Below, one piece after another: positions 42,303 through 54,115 of a DNA stretch of 64,000 nt. Location of the stretch: assembly GCA_963210315.1 (NCBI GenBank), contig OY723295.1, forward strand, positions 1,900,501 to 1,964,500, given 5' to 3'. The notes under the pieces are model-generated. The model was not told the origin of the DNA and ran no database searches. It saw nothing but the letters and a program-made list of their open reading frames with translations. Positions within the stretch are counted from its first letter, which is position 1. Each line of letters begins with the position of its first letter. The stretch is from Rhynchopus euleeides. Taxonomy: Eukaryota > Euglenozoa > Diplonemea > Diplonemida > Diplonemidae. A program made the translations under genes and the position numbers.

Positions 42303-44832
42303 ATGACCGCCAGCCAGGAGCGGGGCCGCCTCGGCGGTCGCAGCTGGGGCAAAGCCTACGTCCCCCTCGGCCTCCGCAAGCAGCAGCAGCAGCAGCAGCA
42401 GCAGGGCGGCGATGCCACACCCGACGAGTGGTGCGTCATCGAGGGCGGGCTGGCTGCCGTCGAGGGGAGGGGGGCCGCACCCGACGCGGCGCCAATCTCA
42501 TTTGACAGGATCTACCGGGAGGTCGTGGGGCTGGTGGAGAAGGGCCGGGGCGCATGGCTGTACGAAAGGCTTGTGGAGGCTGTGTCCAGCGCGGTGCAGC
42601 GCGTGAAGGCCATCGACATGCAGGCTCAGGAGGAGATCACGCCCTCCTCCGCCGTCGCCATGTGGGCCCGCCTGGAGGGGTACGTCACGAAGCTGCACAA
42701 CCTCACGTCCTACCTCGACGTGCAGTGGGTGCGGCGCAACGGCGTTGTCCCTCTCCTGGACGTGGCACGCGCCGCCACCGCCGCCTCCATCGTCCCGACA
42801 GTGGTGGGCAGCACCATCCGGGACCACCTCGTCTCCGCCCTGTCGCTCAGCCGCTTGGCGGACGTGTCGAGCCGCCACCTCGACGAGAGCGCCGTCGACC
42901 TGGCGAAGCGTCTGCCCCCAGCTGTGTACACCTCCTTCCTGGAGGACCCGCTGTGCCGCAGCTATGCGCACGACGCGGAGCTGCTGCGGCAGCGCCTGGT
43001 GTGCGAGGACCCCCCTCTCAGTGCCTTTGTTGGGAGCATCCGGCACACCCGGGGTGAGTTTGTCGCGATGTGCGAAAGGGTGGGCCTGCCGCAGGCGACG
43101 CGCCTGCGCCTGCTGCAGCTGATCCTGCGCTCGCTGCTGGAGTCGCGTGTCGTGTCCGCCCTGGTTGACAAGCTTCCCGGGGCTGTGGCGGAGCGTGACT
43201 TTGCCGCCATCAGCACGTTCGTCACGTTTGCCAACGAGGTGGATGCGGGCGTCGCAGGTCAGATCCACGCAGCGCTGGTGGCGTGCCTCGCGTCCCCCGG
43301 GCTGCATGTGGTGCCGCCGGAAGAGAGGCAGGACGCAAAGGCTGCGATGCAGGCGATGGTCACCTTCTGGAAGTTCAGCACCAGCGTGGCTGCGCTGTTC
43401 CAGGGGGACATGCGTGCGCAGCTGCTGGATCTGCAGGCGGCTGCCCTCAACAACACGGAGGCACCGGAGGTGGTGGTTCGGTTCGTCGACTGGTGCATGC
43501 GGCACAGCGACAGTGATGACGTGGCAAGCGACTGCTGGAAGGACTTTGCCCCTGTGTACCGCCTGCTGCACCACAAGGATCATGTCGACGAGCTGTGCCG
43601 CAGGAAGCTCGCCTCGCGGCTGCTGCAGCACCGCGAGACCTCCTCCGTCATGTCCGACGCGCTGTGCAGCGAGCGCTCCTTCGTCGCCCTCTTCAAGGTG
43701 GAGCAGCCCAGCAGCCCCTCCGTGCGCCGCATGGAGGAGATGCTCAAAGACATCGGCATCTCCTACTGCGAGACGCAGGCCTTCCACAGCAGCGCAGGCG
43801 CCCCTGACCTGTGCGGCACGCCCAACTTCCTGGTGCTGAACCTGAGCGCGTGGCCCTCCTTCGTCCCCCTCACGCTGCCCATACACCGAGCCTTCGCTGA
43901 CACGGTATGCCCCACCCTTGGTGTGTCCTGCTGCCTGCTGCCTCAGGAGGGCGAACCCGTCCAACGTTCAACACCACCCCTTCGCCCCCGCCTGCAGGTG
44001 GAGCGCTTCACTTCGGCATACGTCTCGCGCCACACGGGGCGGTCGCTGCGGTGGTGCCCGCAGCTGGGCAGCGTGACTCTGTCCGCCTCCCTGGAGAAGC
44101 GGCACGAGGTGGTCTGCGGGCTGCTGGAGGCGACACTGCTGATGAACTGCTTCGGGGCGCTGGACTGCTGCCCCGAGTGCACCGTGCAGCAGGCGCTGCT
44201 GCCCTACAGCGGTGCGTCGCCCGACGCCAAGGCTGAGGCACGCGGCGCCCTGCGGCGCCTGATCGGCAGCAAGGTGGTGGTGTCGTCGGGCAGCGCCGCC
44301 ACCCCCGCAGATGGCGACACGCTCACCCTGCGCCTGCAGCACAAGGTACGCAAGGTGCATGTGCGCAAGACAGACTCGTCGAAGGCTGCTGCTGCAGAGG
44401 GGTCGAAGGAGCGCCTGGTGGAGCGCAAGGCACTCACGGAGGCAGCCATCGTGCGGGTGATGAAGAGCAGGCGCACGCTGCACTTCAACGAGCTGATGTC
44501 GCAGGTGGTGCAGCAACTGATGAAGCGGTTCAAGCCGGACGCTGCGTTTCTCAAAGTATGCTGTATCCAGGGCGAGGGTTGGCCGCAGAGCAGCCCGCGA
44601 GGGATAGGTGTATTGCCACACGGCATCCACCTGCACATACTCCAGACACCGTTTGTCGCCAAGCAACGGACACAGCAAGACAAGCTTATCTGATTATTTC
44701 GCGCTGCCACTCACGCCACCCATACCACCCACACCACCCACCCCCACACAGAGGCGTTTGGAAGAGCTCCTATCCCGTGGGTACCTCAACCGCAGCGAGG
44801 AGGACCGGCACATCATTGTCTACGAGGCATGA
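42303..44832 (+). CDS. Cullin-family ubiquitin-ligase scaffold with neddylation domain
   Basis: Exons 42303-43904, 43998-44555 and 44752-44832 (746 aa). Introns are GTATGC...GCAG (93 nt) and GTATGC...ACAG. The first is a multiple of three with no stop but inserts 31 non-cullin residues, so splicing is assumed. After a Gln repeat (near residue 24) come divergent cullin repeats, the cullin-homology segment ERFTSAYVSRHTGRSLRW, and a C-terminal winged helix with AAIVRVMKSRR, RFKPDAAFLKRLEELLSRGY and terminal YEA. K690 is 56 residues from the end, as is the NEDD8-modified K720 in human CUL1. It would bridge a RING subunit and substrate adaptors in an SCF-like ligase. The N-terminal half is too divergent to name the subfamily confidently. 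Confidence 0.88.
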
Positions 44833-45097
44833 TCTGTGGTGTGTGCCTGGGGTGCCCTGCTGGCAGGGTAGAGATGCGCCCCTCGAATGATCCCTCTTGC
44901 TGTGTGCCATCGCCACCTCTGCCCACCACAGCACCCCCTGCCCCCTTGCCCTGCAATGCGTCTCGTCCAGGCTGCAGTGCCTGTGTGTCCTCTAGCCCCT
45001 TTCCTCCCCCCCCTGCCTAACAAGCTAAACACCACACGCAAGCAAAGTGCTGCAGATCCTTTGGCAGACCAGCCGCCCACCCCTCCCCCCCCCCCTA

Positions 45098-45746
45098 CTG
45101 GGGGGGGCTAAATAGAAGCCCCCCCCCCTTGTATTCGGCGTAGGATCGAGTTTTTTTGGGGGTTTTCGAGGGCCCAAAATTTTAGGCAATTTTTGCAGTG
45201 GGTGGCCAAATAGAAGGGGGGGGGGGGGTCAAATACAAGGGGGGGGGGGGCTTGTATTCGGCGGAAGCCGAATTTTCCAAATTTTGGTGAATTTTGCCCC
45301 AGGTGACCTCGTGGAATCGCGATTTTCGCCTTCCATTGCACTATTCGGAGTCCGTGCGGATCGTGGTGGGGTCATTTTGTGGGTGGAGGTGCCAAGTTTC
45401 ACTCATGAAATGTGGGTCTGGTTTGGCTCCTGATAATGGGGGGATATTCCCGGGAGTCAGCAACCTGCGATGACCCCCACACTGGTGTCCAAAACCCCGT
45501 TCCTTTGAATGCTTGGATTCCGTGCGGACCGCAGTGGGGTCATTTTGACCATGGGGTGCCTGTTATGACTGGAAAAACAGGCTGAAAATTTGAAATTTGG
45601 CTGAAATTCGGCTTCCGCCGAATACAAGCCCCCCCCCCCTTGTATTCGGCGAAAAAATTTATGGATTTCGAATTTTCAGACCCCCCCCTTCTAATAGGCC
45701 CCCCCCCTTGTATTTGACCCCCCCCTTCTATTTAGCCCCCCCCCAG
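45098..45746. mobile_element. Element M: 0.65-kb TA-flanked element with C/G-run termini
   Basis: Termini CTGGGGGGGGCTAAATAGAA and the inverse, TA at 45096-45097 and 45747-45748 (the latter shared with element J). Interior repeats of CCCCCCTTGTATTCGGCG occur in both orientations. A segment CGGATCGTGGTGGGGTCATT and its variant resemble part of hAT5. Non-coding. Confidence 0.8.
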
Positions 45747-45748
45747 TA

Positions 45749-47269
45749 GGGGTGGTCTAAAGCCCCAAAAAAGCGTAAATTTTGCATTTTTTTGCACAAC
45801 ACCCCAGAGGCCCCCAAAAACCATGAAACCCACCCAGAACCGGTCCGGAACCCCAAAAAAATGGTGTGTAGGGGTGTTTGGAGGTGTTTGGTGGGCTTTT
45901 CTGACCATATTTTTGGGGTGGCCACCCTCCCGTACCTGGGGGTGGCCAGGAGAGAGACACATTATCCCCTGGGCACGGAAACGTCACTGAAACACGACTT
46001 CTGAGCACCAGGAGGGTACGGGGACACATAATGGCTGACCCGAGGCACTCAGGAAGCTCCTGTTTGAGCAGCCCCTCATGATTGGCGCCAAATGGTGGGT
46101 GGTTTCGTGGCCCCAGTGGTGCCGTGCCATTTGGTGGTATACAGGGAAGGAGGTGCACAGAAGTTTCTCACCGACTTGAGCCAGCGCTGCAGGTCGTTGT
46201 ACACCCCTCCCGATGATCCGGTGAGACACTGCCCTGCCATGCGCAGGTTTAATATGGTGACCACGTTTCATGTGCTGCATTGCTGCTGAAAAGAAAGAAT
46301 AGCAGACGGGAGCGGCACGCGGTGTACTTCTGGGGTCGAGCAGCACATCGAGGGCTGTGCTCTCGGGGCGGTGCAAGTCTCCGTCTTCAACAGCTAGGAA
46401 ATCATCTAGCCATTCCTCGTACGTTCGACACTGACTGCAGAATCCAGGCATACTTGCCTGACTTGTGCCTCACCTGACCTTCGCACCCGGGCTGAGGACC
46501 CCCCGAGACTGCGCACAGAGATTAGCTTGTACTTAGATACCGGTGAAAGTGGTGGACACTGTGGCGGGTGATAGGGCCTTGTGCAGTGATGCAATTGCAT
46601 CAGTATCTCCTCACCGAGTATTGAAGCAGCAGCTTCTGTCGTGTGCTTCTACTTCTGTGGAGCACATCTATTGCTACAGACAGGCCAGCTTGGTGTACTG
46701 CAGTAATTGCTGAAGATTCGTGGTCAGCAGTTGTAATGCTTGCCGAGGCAAGCCCTTTTTCCTCCATCTGGCACGGTGAGGATACCGCCTGTGCTCACAA
46801 TTCAGGCACCAGACAAACCTGCGCTGTCCACCACCTGCCGCTCCCTGATAGACCAGGCACGGCCTTGCCCAGGGCCAGCAGAAACGCCCTTCTGGGGGTT
46901 GGGATGCAGCCGCTGTACTGCGAGCGATTTTGGAGCAGGCAACTGCCTCCCACCTTGCAAATGACCGTCTTCAGCCCCAGAAAAAGCACCACGAAGAACT
47001 GTACTTCCTGCTGGACCACCTGCCCATCCGGCGTTGTGCACGGCATCTGTGTGTGTTCAAGGCCCCAAAGGTGGCCAGGCCCAGGTACGCGAAGGTGGCC
47101 ACCTTTTCACCTTTCGGTATAGTGCCAAAAAATCAGGCCCAACACATGCGAAACACCCCAAAAACACGTTTCCGGAGGGTTTTGGGTCGGTTTGTGGGGT
47201 TTTTATGCACTTTTGGGGTGTTCTGGGGGTACCTCAAAAATACGTTTTTAAACAGCTTTAGACCACCCC
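45749..47269. mobile_element. Element J: 1.5-kb TA-flanked transposon
   Basis: Termini GGGGTGGTCTAAAGC and the inverse, TA at 45747-45748 and 47270-47271. Subterminal regions (CACCCAGAACCGGTCCGGAA and a diverged inverse) resemble element K. Interior minus-strand ORFs (45984-46451, CSQCRTYEEWLDDFLAVEDG; 46795-47046) look like transposase remnants but I cannot place them in a family. Confidence 0.82.
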
Positions 47270-47272
47270 TAC

Positions 47273-47714
47273 CCCCCCCCCCCCCCCCCGCCCTCCTTTG
47301 CAAGCTAGATCACCCCCTCGAACGGCTGTTCCCCCCCCCCCCCCCCCCAATGTCCCCCCCGCCACCCCACCTGCAGGCGATACACTAGGCGAAAGCGACC
47401 TCCCCCGCCCTGACACACCGTTGGGTTGCCCCGCCGCCCCGCCACCCCCCGCGTTTCTTCCAGCTCCCCTGTCCTTTCACAGGAGGGGAAACCAAAAGGG
47501 AGTCCCGTGGGGCGCTCTGACCCTCTTCTCCTTTGTCTATCCCTCATAGACACCTCTCCCCCCCCCCCCCCTCCTCTAACACACCTTAACACGCGCCCCT
47601 CCCCACCCCCCCCCCCCCCGCACTCCGCGTTTATGCCAGCGCAGCAGTAGGGGGTGTAGAAGGGCTGGGGGGTTCCTCACCACCCTGTAGCAGTGTTGTC
47701 TGCTTCTCATCACG
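47273..47714. other. C-rich intergenic region upstream of the CUL3-like gene
   Basis: Long C-runs alternating with short mixed sequence; no gene, RNA or TIR. Confidence 0.45.
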
Positions 47715-47715
47715 T

Positions 47716-47737
47716 CGACCTCTCTTGTCTTGCTCAG
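47716..47737 (+). promoter_or_regulatory. Probable spliced-leader acceptor of the CUL3-like gene
   Basis: CGACCTCTCTTGTCTTGCTC followed by AG ends five bases before the ATG at 47743. A strong pyrimidine tract with no plausible upstream coding exon points to trans-splicing (inferred). Confidence 0.5.
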
Positions 47738-47742
47738 CCGCC

Positions 47743-50730
47743 ATGATGCACGGGCACGGGCGGGATGGTGTGCGCAGCAGCACACAGAGGCAGTTCCACG
47801 TGCCTCCGTACCCTCAGATGCAGGGGATGCTGTGCCCACACCAGGCGGAGGAGAAGCTCCGCATCCTGGAAGACGCTTTCCAGCATATCTTCAGCGAGAA
47901 GGAGGGGCGGCCGTCGTATCAGGCAATGTATAACGAGGTGTACCAGCTGATGAAGTATAAATACGAAGAGGTGCTGTACACACGCATCGAGCGGAGCCTA
48001 GAGGATCACGCCGGTCTGATGCACACGCGCTGCATGGAGGTCGATGATGTCGCCTTCCTCGAGCTGCTGATCCACACCGCAGAGAAGTATATGAAAGCCG
48101 TGAAGATGGTTTCCGACATCTCCCTCTATATGGAGAACAACTGCATCGAGGAGCGGCCCAAGGTGAATGAGCTCGGCGCTGCGAAGTTTGGGGGGCTTGT
48201 CCTGAAGCAGCCGGATGTGAAGGACAGGGTGAAGCGCCTCACCACGCAGATCGTGCAGCAGGAGCGGAGCGGGGAGAAGCCGCCAAGCAGGCAGCTGCTG
48301 AAGGAGCTGACGGCGATGATGTTGGGGCTCAAGGGGGATGTGTACGTCCCGTGCCTGGAGCAGCCGTTCCTCGAGGCGTCCACAACGTATTACCGGAATG
48401 AGGCGACAGCGCTGTTCCACTCGAGCACCTCCCCTGCCTACCTTGCGCATGTGTTCAGACGGCTGGATCAGGAGAGCGATCGTGTCGAGCGCTGCTTCGC
48501 AGCTGACAGCAACAGCACCCTGAAGGAGATCCAGCGTGTGGTGAAGGAGACCATGCTGGTGCCGTATGCGGCGCGCATTCTCGAGAAGGAGCATTCAGGC
48601 GTGGCGGCGCTGCTGTCTGCGTGGCGCCTGCCCGACCTGGCGCTGATGTACCAGGCGTTGCACCTCATCCAGCACACGGAGCCTATGCTGGAGAGGGTGA
48701 AGTATGTCCGCATGAAGCTTTGTTGTGCCCCGACCACGTACCACCCCACCACAGGAGCTTCCTCGTGGAGGAGGTGTCGCGGTTCATGCAGGACCAGGAG
48801 GCGAGTAAGAGCCCCGTAGCCCTGGTGGATGAGATGCTGATGTATCGCGAGAAGTACGACGTGTTCCTTGATGAGTCGTGCTCCTCCCTGCGTGGTTCCA
48901 CGGAGAAGGTGTGTGAGATGGCCCTGTGTTGTGTGCGGCAAATGGCATGTTGTGTGTTGGTGTTGGTGTTGGTGTTGCAACCCACGCACCCACCTGCAGC
49001 GGAGAGATCACACCTTTGAGAAGGAGATTCAAGTCGCTTTCGTGTCGCTCGTGAATAAGAACGACAGGTATGTCAGTGAGCTGGTGGTGTGCCACACTGC
49101 TGTGTACAGGTTTGCGGAATACCTATCCCTTGCCATCGACAACAAGATCCGCAAGAAGGGTGTGACGGAGGAGGAGTGCGATGTCTACTTCCACCGCGTG
49201 CTGGTGCTGTTCCAGTACCTCAAGGACAAGGACGTGTTCGAGGAGTACTACAAGCGGCATCTTGCGAAACGGCTGCTCACCAAAACCAACCCCGAGCTGG
49301 AGACCGCCTTCGTGTCGAAGCTCAAGGCGGAGAGCGGCCACCAGTTCACTGCGAAGATGGAGGTGTGCAATGCCCCGGTGTTTCTGGCCACAACGGCCAC
49401 CCTTTTTGTGGTGTACACAATCTTTGGGGGAGTGTCAGCTCTGCCGCCGCTCTGCACACCATCACCCGTCAACGCGTCTCGTATTTCTCGAGCGGCCTGG
49501 CACCCCTCCTGCTACTCGCCTTTTGGTCACACAACAGCATTGCATTGGCGGCACCTACCACGCTTCACACACAGGGCATGTTCAACGACATGGCAGTCAG
49601 CCTCGAGACGACAGAAACTTTCAAGGCACAGCAGCAAGGATCCGCATGCGAACTGTCGGTGCACGTCCTCACCACCGGATTCTGGCCATGTATGTGCATG
49701 CTTTGTGTATCCCTTTTGAGGCACGGCAGGATCGTGGCCTCCTGAAATCGGCTCTGCTCCGGATCTGCGATCCGCATGCATGATGTTGTAGTTTCGTCTC
49801 GTCGAGCACACCGTCTCGCTGAGCTGCACTGCATCTGCTATCACCCACAGCCACCGCAGCGCCACACCACCACCCCCCTGCACAGTCAGCAACCCCACCT
49901 CCGAGATCCTGCTCCCACCTCGTGTGGACGAGCTGCGGAAGCGCTTCGACAGCTACTACCTCAACATGCACACGGGGCGCCGCCTGACCTGGATGACCAC
50001 CATGGGCAGCGCCGACGTGCGGTACACTATCAAGGGGCGGAAGTTCGAGATGAACGTCAGCACGCCACAGATGGCTGTGCTGGTGTTGTTCAACACAGCC
50101 GACAAGCTGACGCTGGGCGAGATCGAGGAGGCCACAAAGCTGCCCCCGTTGGAGCTGAAGAAGCAGATCCTGGGGCTGGCGATGAAGAACAAAGTGTACG
50201 ACAGGATCCTGGAGAAGTCGTGCGAGCAGTCAAAGGACATGTGCCCTGACACCGTCATGAGCATCAACCCCGACTTCACCTCGCGCCACGTCAAGTTCAA
50301 GGTTGCATCCGTTGTGCCACGCGAGAGTGACGAGCAGGCGAAGGACACACGCTCCAAGGTTGACGACACGCGAAGGTGGCAGCTGGACGCGATGATTGTG
50401 CGGATCATGAAGTCACGCAAGGTCATCGAGCACCGCCAGCTGGTTACAGAAGTCATCAACCTCTCGTCTGCCTTCCGCCCCACGCCTGACGACATCAAAA
50501 AACGGATCGAAGATCTCATCGGGCGAGAGTACATGGAACGGTATGTCCATTTGCCACACGGCTTGCTTTCCCTTTCCCTCCCTCACAACAAACCGCCCAC
50601 GCCACCGTTCGGCTGTTTGTTGCGCGTCTGGTCGGGCCGCACCCAGTCTTGTTTGCACCCCGATGCTGCCTCCACTGTCACACACCACAGGTGCGCCGAA
50701 TCGCGCAGCAAATACACATACCTCGCATAG
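47743..50730 (+). CDS. CUL3: CUL3-like cullin
   Basis: Seven exons: 47743-48701, 48755-48908, 49000-49067, 49110-49362, 49575-49689, 49886-50540, 50691-50730, giving 747 aa (human CUL3 has 768). All donors are GTRTG and all acceptors end in AG; one intron is only 42 nt. Diagnostic segments: YNEVYQLMKYKYEEVLY, EEYYKRHLAKRLL, GMFNDMAVSLETTETF and VHVLTTGFWP, all closest to CUL3 as I recall the family, then the winged helix MIVRIMKSRKVIEHRQL and terminal KYTYLA. The neddylation Lys is K692, 55 from the end. CUL3 assembles BTB-adaptor E3 ligases with a RING subunit. It lies 2.9 kb downstream of the other cullin on the same strand, separated by elements M and J. The CUL3 label rests on motif resemblance only. 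Confidence 0.9.
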
Positions 50731-51183
50731 CGCCCCTGCGTGGCGCCGTTCTGTTCGCGAGAAGTCCCCAGCATATTCCCGATGCTGCCTAACCTGACTT
50801 TCCGCACGCCCCGGGACTGTGTTATCAAGAGCGTGCTATCCGCGCTTCTACACAACCACACAAGAGACTCACGTGTGGTGTACGTATCTGTCCTGTCCGC
50901 AACACTGGCCACTGGGCGTCTACCCTCACCTGCATCCTGCATCGTGACCTTGCTGGGCGGGGCGCCCTGCATGTGTGCTTTGTGTGGTACCCAGTCGCTC
51001 AGTGTGCCCCACGCCCTGCCTTCCGTGGCTCGGTGTGGCCCCGCCCCCTGTATGTTCCTCTCCGGTCTGTTCGGGACATCACAGCCGTGTGCTGCATCCA
51101 GAGGGATGCCCCTCTTGCCCCCCCCACGACACTACAACGCGTTCCTCCGGGACCCCGTTTGGTTTATTTTTGTTCTGTTGTCC
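50731..51183. other. Region downstream of the CUL3-like gene
   Basis: Probable 3' UTR and intergenic sequence. ORFs are present but lack recognisable content. Confidence 0.4.
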
Positions 51184-51526
51184 CCCCCCACCAGGGGCTT
51201 AGCTTGGATTTTGGGGTTGGGGCCGAAACTCGGTCAGACTCGGTCACAGTACACACGCAGTTGATTTGCCCCGTTGATTTGCTCCCCACCACCTGGTTCA
51301 CCCAGAATTCGACGTTGCTGCCTTCCCGGTTCCCCCCCTTCTTATCTGGAACACCAGCTCAGCAACCAGGTTTGCAGCCTCAACCTGGGGTTGCTTTGTT
51401 GCCTTTGTAGGTGTGCATTGGCAGCTTCCCGCCAGTGGCGGATGCAGTCTCGGCAGCGCAGATAGTCCTGAAGTGGGCTGAAAAAGAGCTTTGTTGGTGC
51501 TTCCGTGAAATTTTCCATATACCTCG

Positions 51527-51676
51527 GGTACCCGGAGAGAATGTCACCCCCCCTCGGCCTCCGCTTGGGCTCCAACGGCCACCCTGTACAGAGGGTGGGA
51601 CGGTAGCGGCTGGGAAGAATGTCACCCCCCCTCGGCCCTGGGCCCTCGAGGGGGGTGACATTCTCTCGGGGTACCC
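51527..51676. repeat. Inverted repeat of about 150 bp inside hAT3
   Basis: GGGTACCCGGAGAGAATGTC with ACCCCCC on the left and the near-inverse GGTGACATTCTCTCGGGGTA ending near 51676. A middle copy of GAATGTCACCCCCCCTCGG lies at 51618. Probably a nested MITE; no clear TSD. Confidence 0.6.
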
Positions 51677-52130
51677 TGGGACCTCGCAAGAGTGGCTTCG
51701 GGGATACCCTGTGAATCTTCGCGACATTCCACTCCACAAAGTACATTTGCAAGGCTTTCGCTGCTCAGTTGGCGAAGCCTGGTGGAGACAAGGCCGTGCT
51801 TGGAAAACAAGCGTTCAACAGAAGCAGTGCCCAGCCGAAGCATAGATGCAAGCCGGAGTAGCTTGCATGTTGCTGGGTACGTGAGAGCGAGGTTTCCCGA
51901 GGTAAACCGCTGAATAACCTCCTGCAGATCACGCAGGCCCAACCTCCGAATCTCGGAACAGACACCCGGGCACCTTGCAGAAGGGCAGTCTTGTGCGCCT
52001 GTGCCCACTTCGGTGGGTGTGCTGGGGCATTGAAGTCCGGGCAAGGGTACGCGCCAGTGATCCCCGGGAGAGGTGCCAGGTAATGGTCAGCGATGTAGCC
52101 CAGAGCCTCCTGCACCTGCGTGCCCACCAT
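51622..52130 (-). pseudogene. hAT transposase remnant (C-terminal dimerisation domain)
   Basis: The minus-strand frame 52044-51622 contains YPATCKLLRLASMLRLGTAS and VERLFSKHGLVSTRLRQLSS, matching the hAT dimerisation-domain pattern (YP...A...L..P.SSA..ER.FS..G.......L). An upstream frame (52130-51765) reads VQEALGYIADHYLAPLPG and probably precedes it after a frameshift. The catalytic core is missing, so this copy cannot be autonomous. Confidence 0.8.
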
Positions 52131-52535
52131 GTTGCCGGGAGACGGAATTCAAGACTGCCTAGCATAGCGACGAATACGGGACAGAAGGAGAATGGGGTGT
52201 TCGTGTTCGCTCGCACGCGTGCTTCACCTCCTGTGCTGCTGCACCCCAAGAAAAATCCCCTTTTTCCCCCGAAAATTTATACTTTTTTTTTGTTTTTTGA
52301 GCTGACCGAGTTTTTTTCCGGGTTTGGCTGAAACTCGGTCAGCTGACCGAGTTTACCCCCCCAAGCTAAGCCTCTGCCCCCCACCCCACCCCACCCCATC
52401 CTCTCTCGGTGCTCCAAAATGTTCTGCACAAATGTTGGCCGTCCCGCCGTCAGGTTCACGTGGTCATCGATACCAAAATAAACGGCCCTGCTTTCTTCTT
52501 TGGGGCAGACACCCCTGCTCGAGCCGTGCTGTATA

Positions 52536-52848
52536 CCGTATACGTAAATATTTTGGAACGTAAATATTATGGAACGCTGGTGGGTTGGCGTTCCAGATTT
52601 TTTTCGTTCCATAATATTTACAGCGCTTTCTGCGACTCGGGGACTTGGACCAGGTGATCGGACGGCGTACAGAGTCCCTGACGGGACCTACTCGTGCACT
52701 TTTCGCGCGATTCCTGACGCAAGCCGTCCTCACCACCGAGTCCCCAACTGGCCCTGTAAATATTATGGAACGTAAATATTATGGAACGGACCGGCCAAAA
52801 ATGGGCCCGTTCCATAATATTTACGTTCCATAATATTTACGTATACGG
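52536..52848. mobile_element. C4: 313-bp MITE of the C family
   Basis: Termini CCGTATACG and the inverse, TA at 52534-52535 and 52849-52850, inverted relative to C1 and C2. The shorter length reflects fewer terminal GTAAATATTATGGAAC units. Confidence 0.92.
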
Positions 52849-52850
52849 TA

Positions 52851-54069
52851 TACACAGCGCTGTTGTGCAGAGCTAAACACTACTGGGGTGCTGATCGTCG
52901 GTGCATTTTTTGGTGCATTTCCTCATTGAGGAAACTAGGTGAAAAACTGACGAAGAATAACGAAGAACACAAAGACCAGCGAAAACCCCCTACGGCTACT
53001 ATGAATGGGCAGAGCAGCAATCTATCTCTGGCGCCCGTCCTCCCCCATCTCTCTCTCTCGCTCTCTCTCTTTCTAGTGCCAGCGGTGGCAGTTCTCCCTT
53101 ATCTCTGGCGCCCGTCCTCCCCTATCTCTCTAGTGCAAATGCCAGCGGCGCTGAGAAGCCCCTGCCATTCCAATCAACGCCGAGGGGCCTTGAGGTAGGC
53201 ATAGTCCTCCCCTCACCCCCCTGCATGTATCCCCCCCTCCCGGCCCACCCCCGCACGGCAGAGCTCCGGCCCGCAGAAGGAAATGCACCGCTCCACCTGT
53301 GGCCTTTCTCAGGCAGTTTTTGTGAAGCCACACAGGGTCCTCTCCTGGAGCACATCCTAGCCTGTTTTCCTTGCCGGGCTGTAAAACCAATTTCTCTAAC
53401 CTGTCTGTAGGGAGGGGCGTGCTGCCGTTACCCCGCATTCTCTGCAAAACAACACGGCAACAGGGGTGTCGCTCAGTGGTGAGGGAGTTCCTCTGCCTCC
53501 CGAGATTTCAGGGGGGTGTGGGTGGTGGCATGTCAGAACACACCTTATGTGGAGGGTGAGACACAATATTATATACCGGTATCGCCTTCTGGCAACAGTT
53601 TGTATTGCACGTCTGCATCCCCTGGGGGGTCCAGCTCCCAGGGAGTGTGCATGGGTTGGGGCGGGGGCGGGGGGGCGGGGAGTGTGTGTGCGCAACGGAA
53701 AGTCTGCGCCGCACGTACACAGCCTGGGGTAACAAAATCTACCCCTCCCCAGGCAGGTGTGTGGGTGTGTGAAAATTGTGGGGGGGTGGTGGTGGTGGTG
53801 GTGGTGGTGGGGGGGGGGGGTGTGTGGCGGGAGTTGTGCCTCACACCCCTTCCCCCCTCTCTGAACGAAGAAGCAAATGTGAGAAAAAATCCAGAAGCAG
53901 GCACACGGTGTTGGGTATGTGTGACGCTCCCGCTGATGCCACCGACGCTGGCTCTCTGGAATCCCCCCTCCCCTCCGTCTCCTCCCCGCTTGTTGCACCA
54001 GGCACAGTGTGCCGTCACTGCCATGGAGGCAGGGTGGTGTGGTGGCAGTCACAGTCACGCACGGACACC
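52851..54069. other. Intergenic region with microsatellites
   Basis: A CTCTCT-rich tract near 53050-53070 and (GGT)n/(G)n at 53785-53820. No gene, RNA or TIR recognised. Confidence 0.45.
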
Positions 54070-54091
54070 GCTTCACACACTGTCTCGGCAG
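54070..54091 (+). promoter_or_regulatory. Probable spliced-leader acceptor of the TMEM254-like gene
   Basis: GCTTCACACACTGTCTCGGC followed by AG ends 24 nt before the ATG at 54116. A moderate pyrimidine tract; the role is inferred by analogy with the other genes here. Confidence 0.4.
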
Positions 54092-54115
54092 GAGCGGTGG
54101 TTGATACCCAACAAG

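Larger units (their letters stand above)
51192..52376. mobile_element. hAT3: hAT element with transposase remnant and TSD CCCCCCAC
   Basis: A 1,185-bp element with TIRs CAGGGGCTTAGCTTGG and, inverted, CAGAGGCTTAGCTTGG. Perfect 8-bp duplications CCCCCCAC lie at 51184-51191 and 52377-52384. ACTCGGTCAGCTGACCGAGT-type palindromes lie near both ends. It contains the decayed C-terminal part of a hAT transposase, making it the only hAT here with recognisable coding sequence. Confidence 0.92.

Noticed and set aside
42498..43964. 488-codon minus-strand ORF
   Set aside because: Antisense shadow of the cullin exon, caused by high GC and few minus-strand stops.
43905..43997. Reading through the 93-nt stretch as coding
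   Set aside because: It has GTATGC and GCAG ends and would insert 31 residues into the conserved cullin domain.
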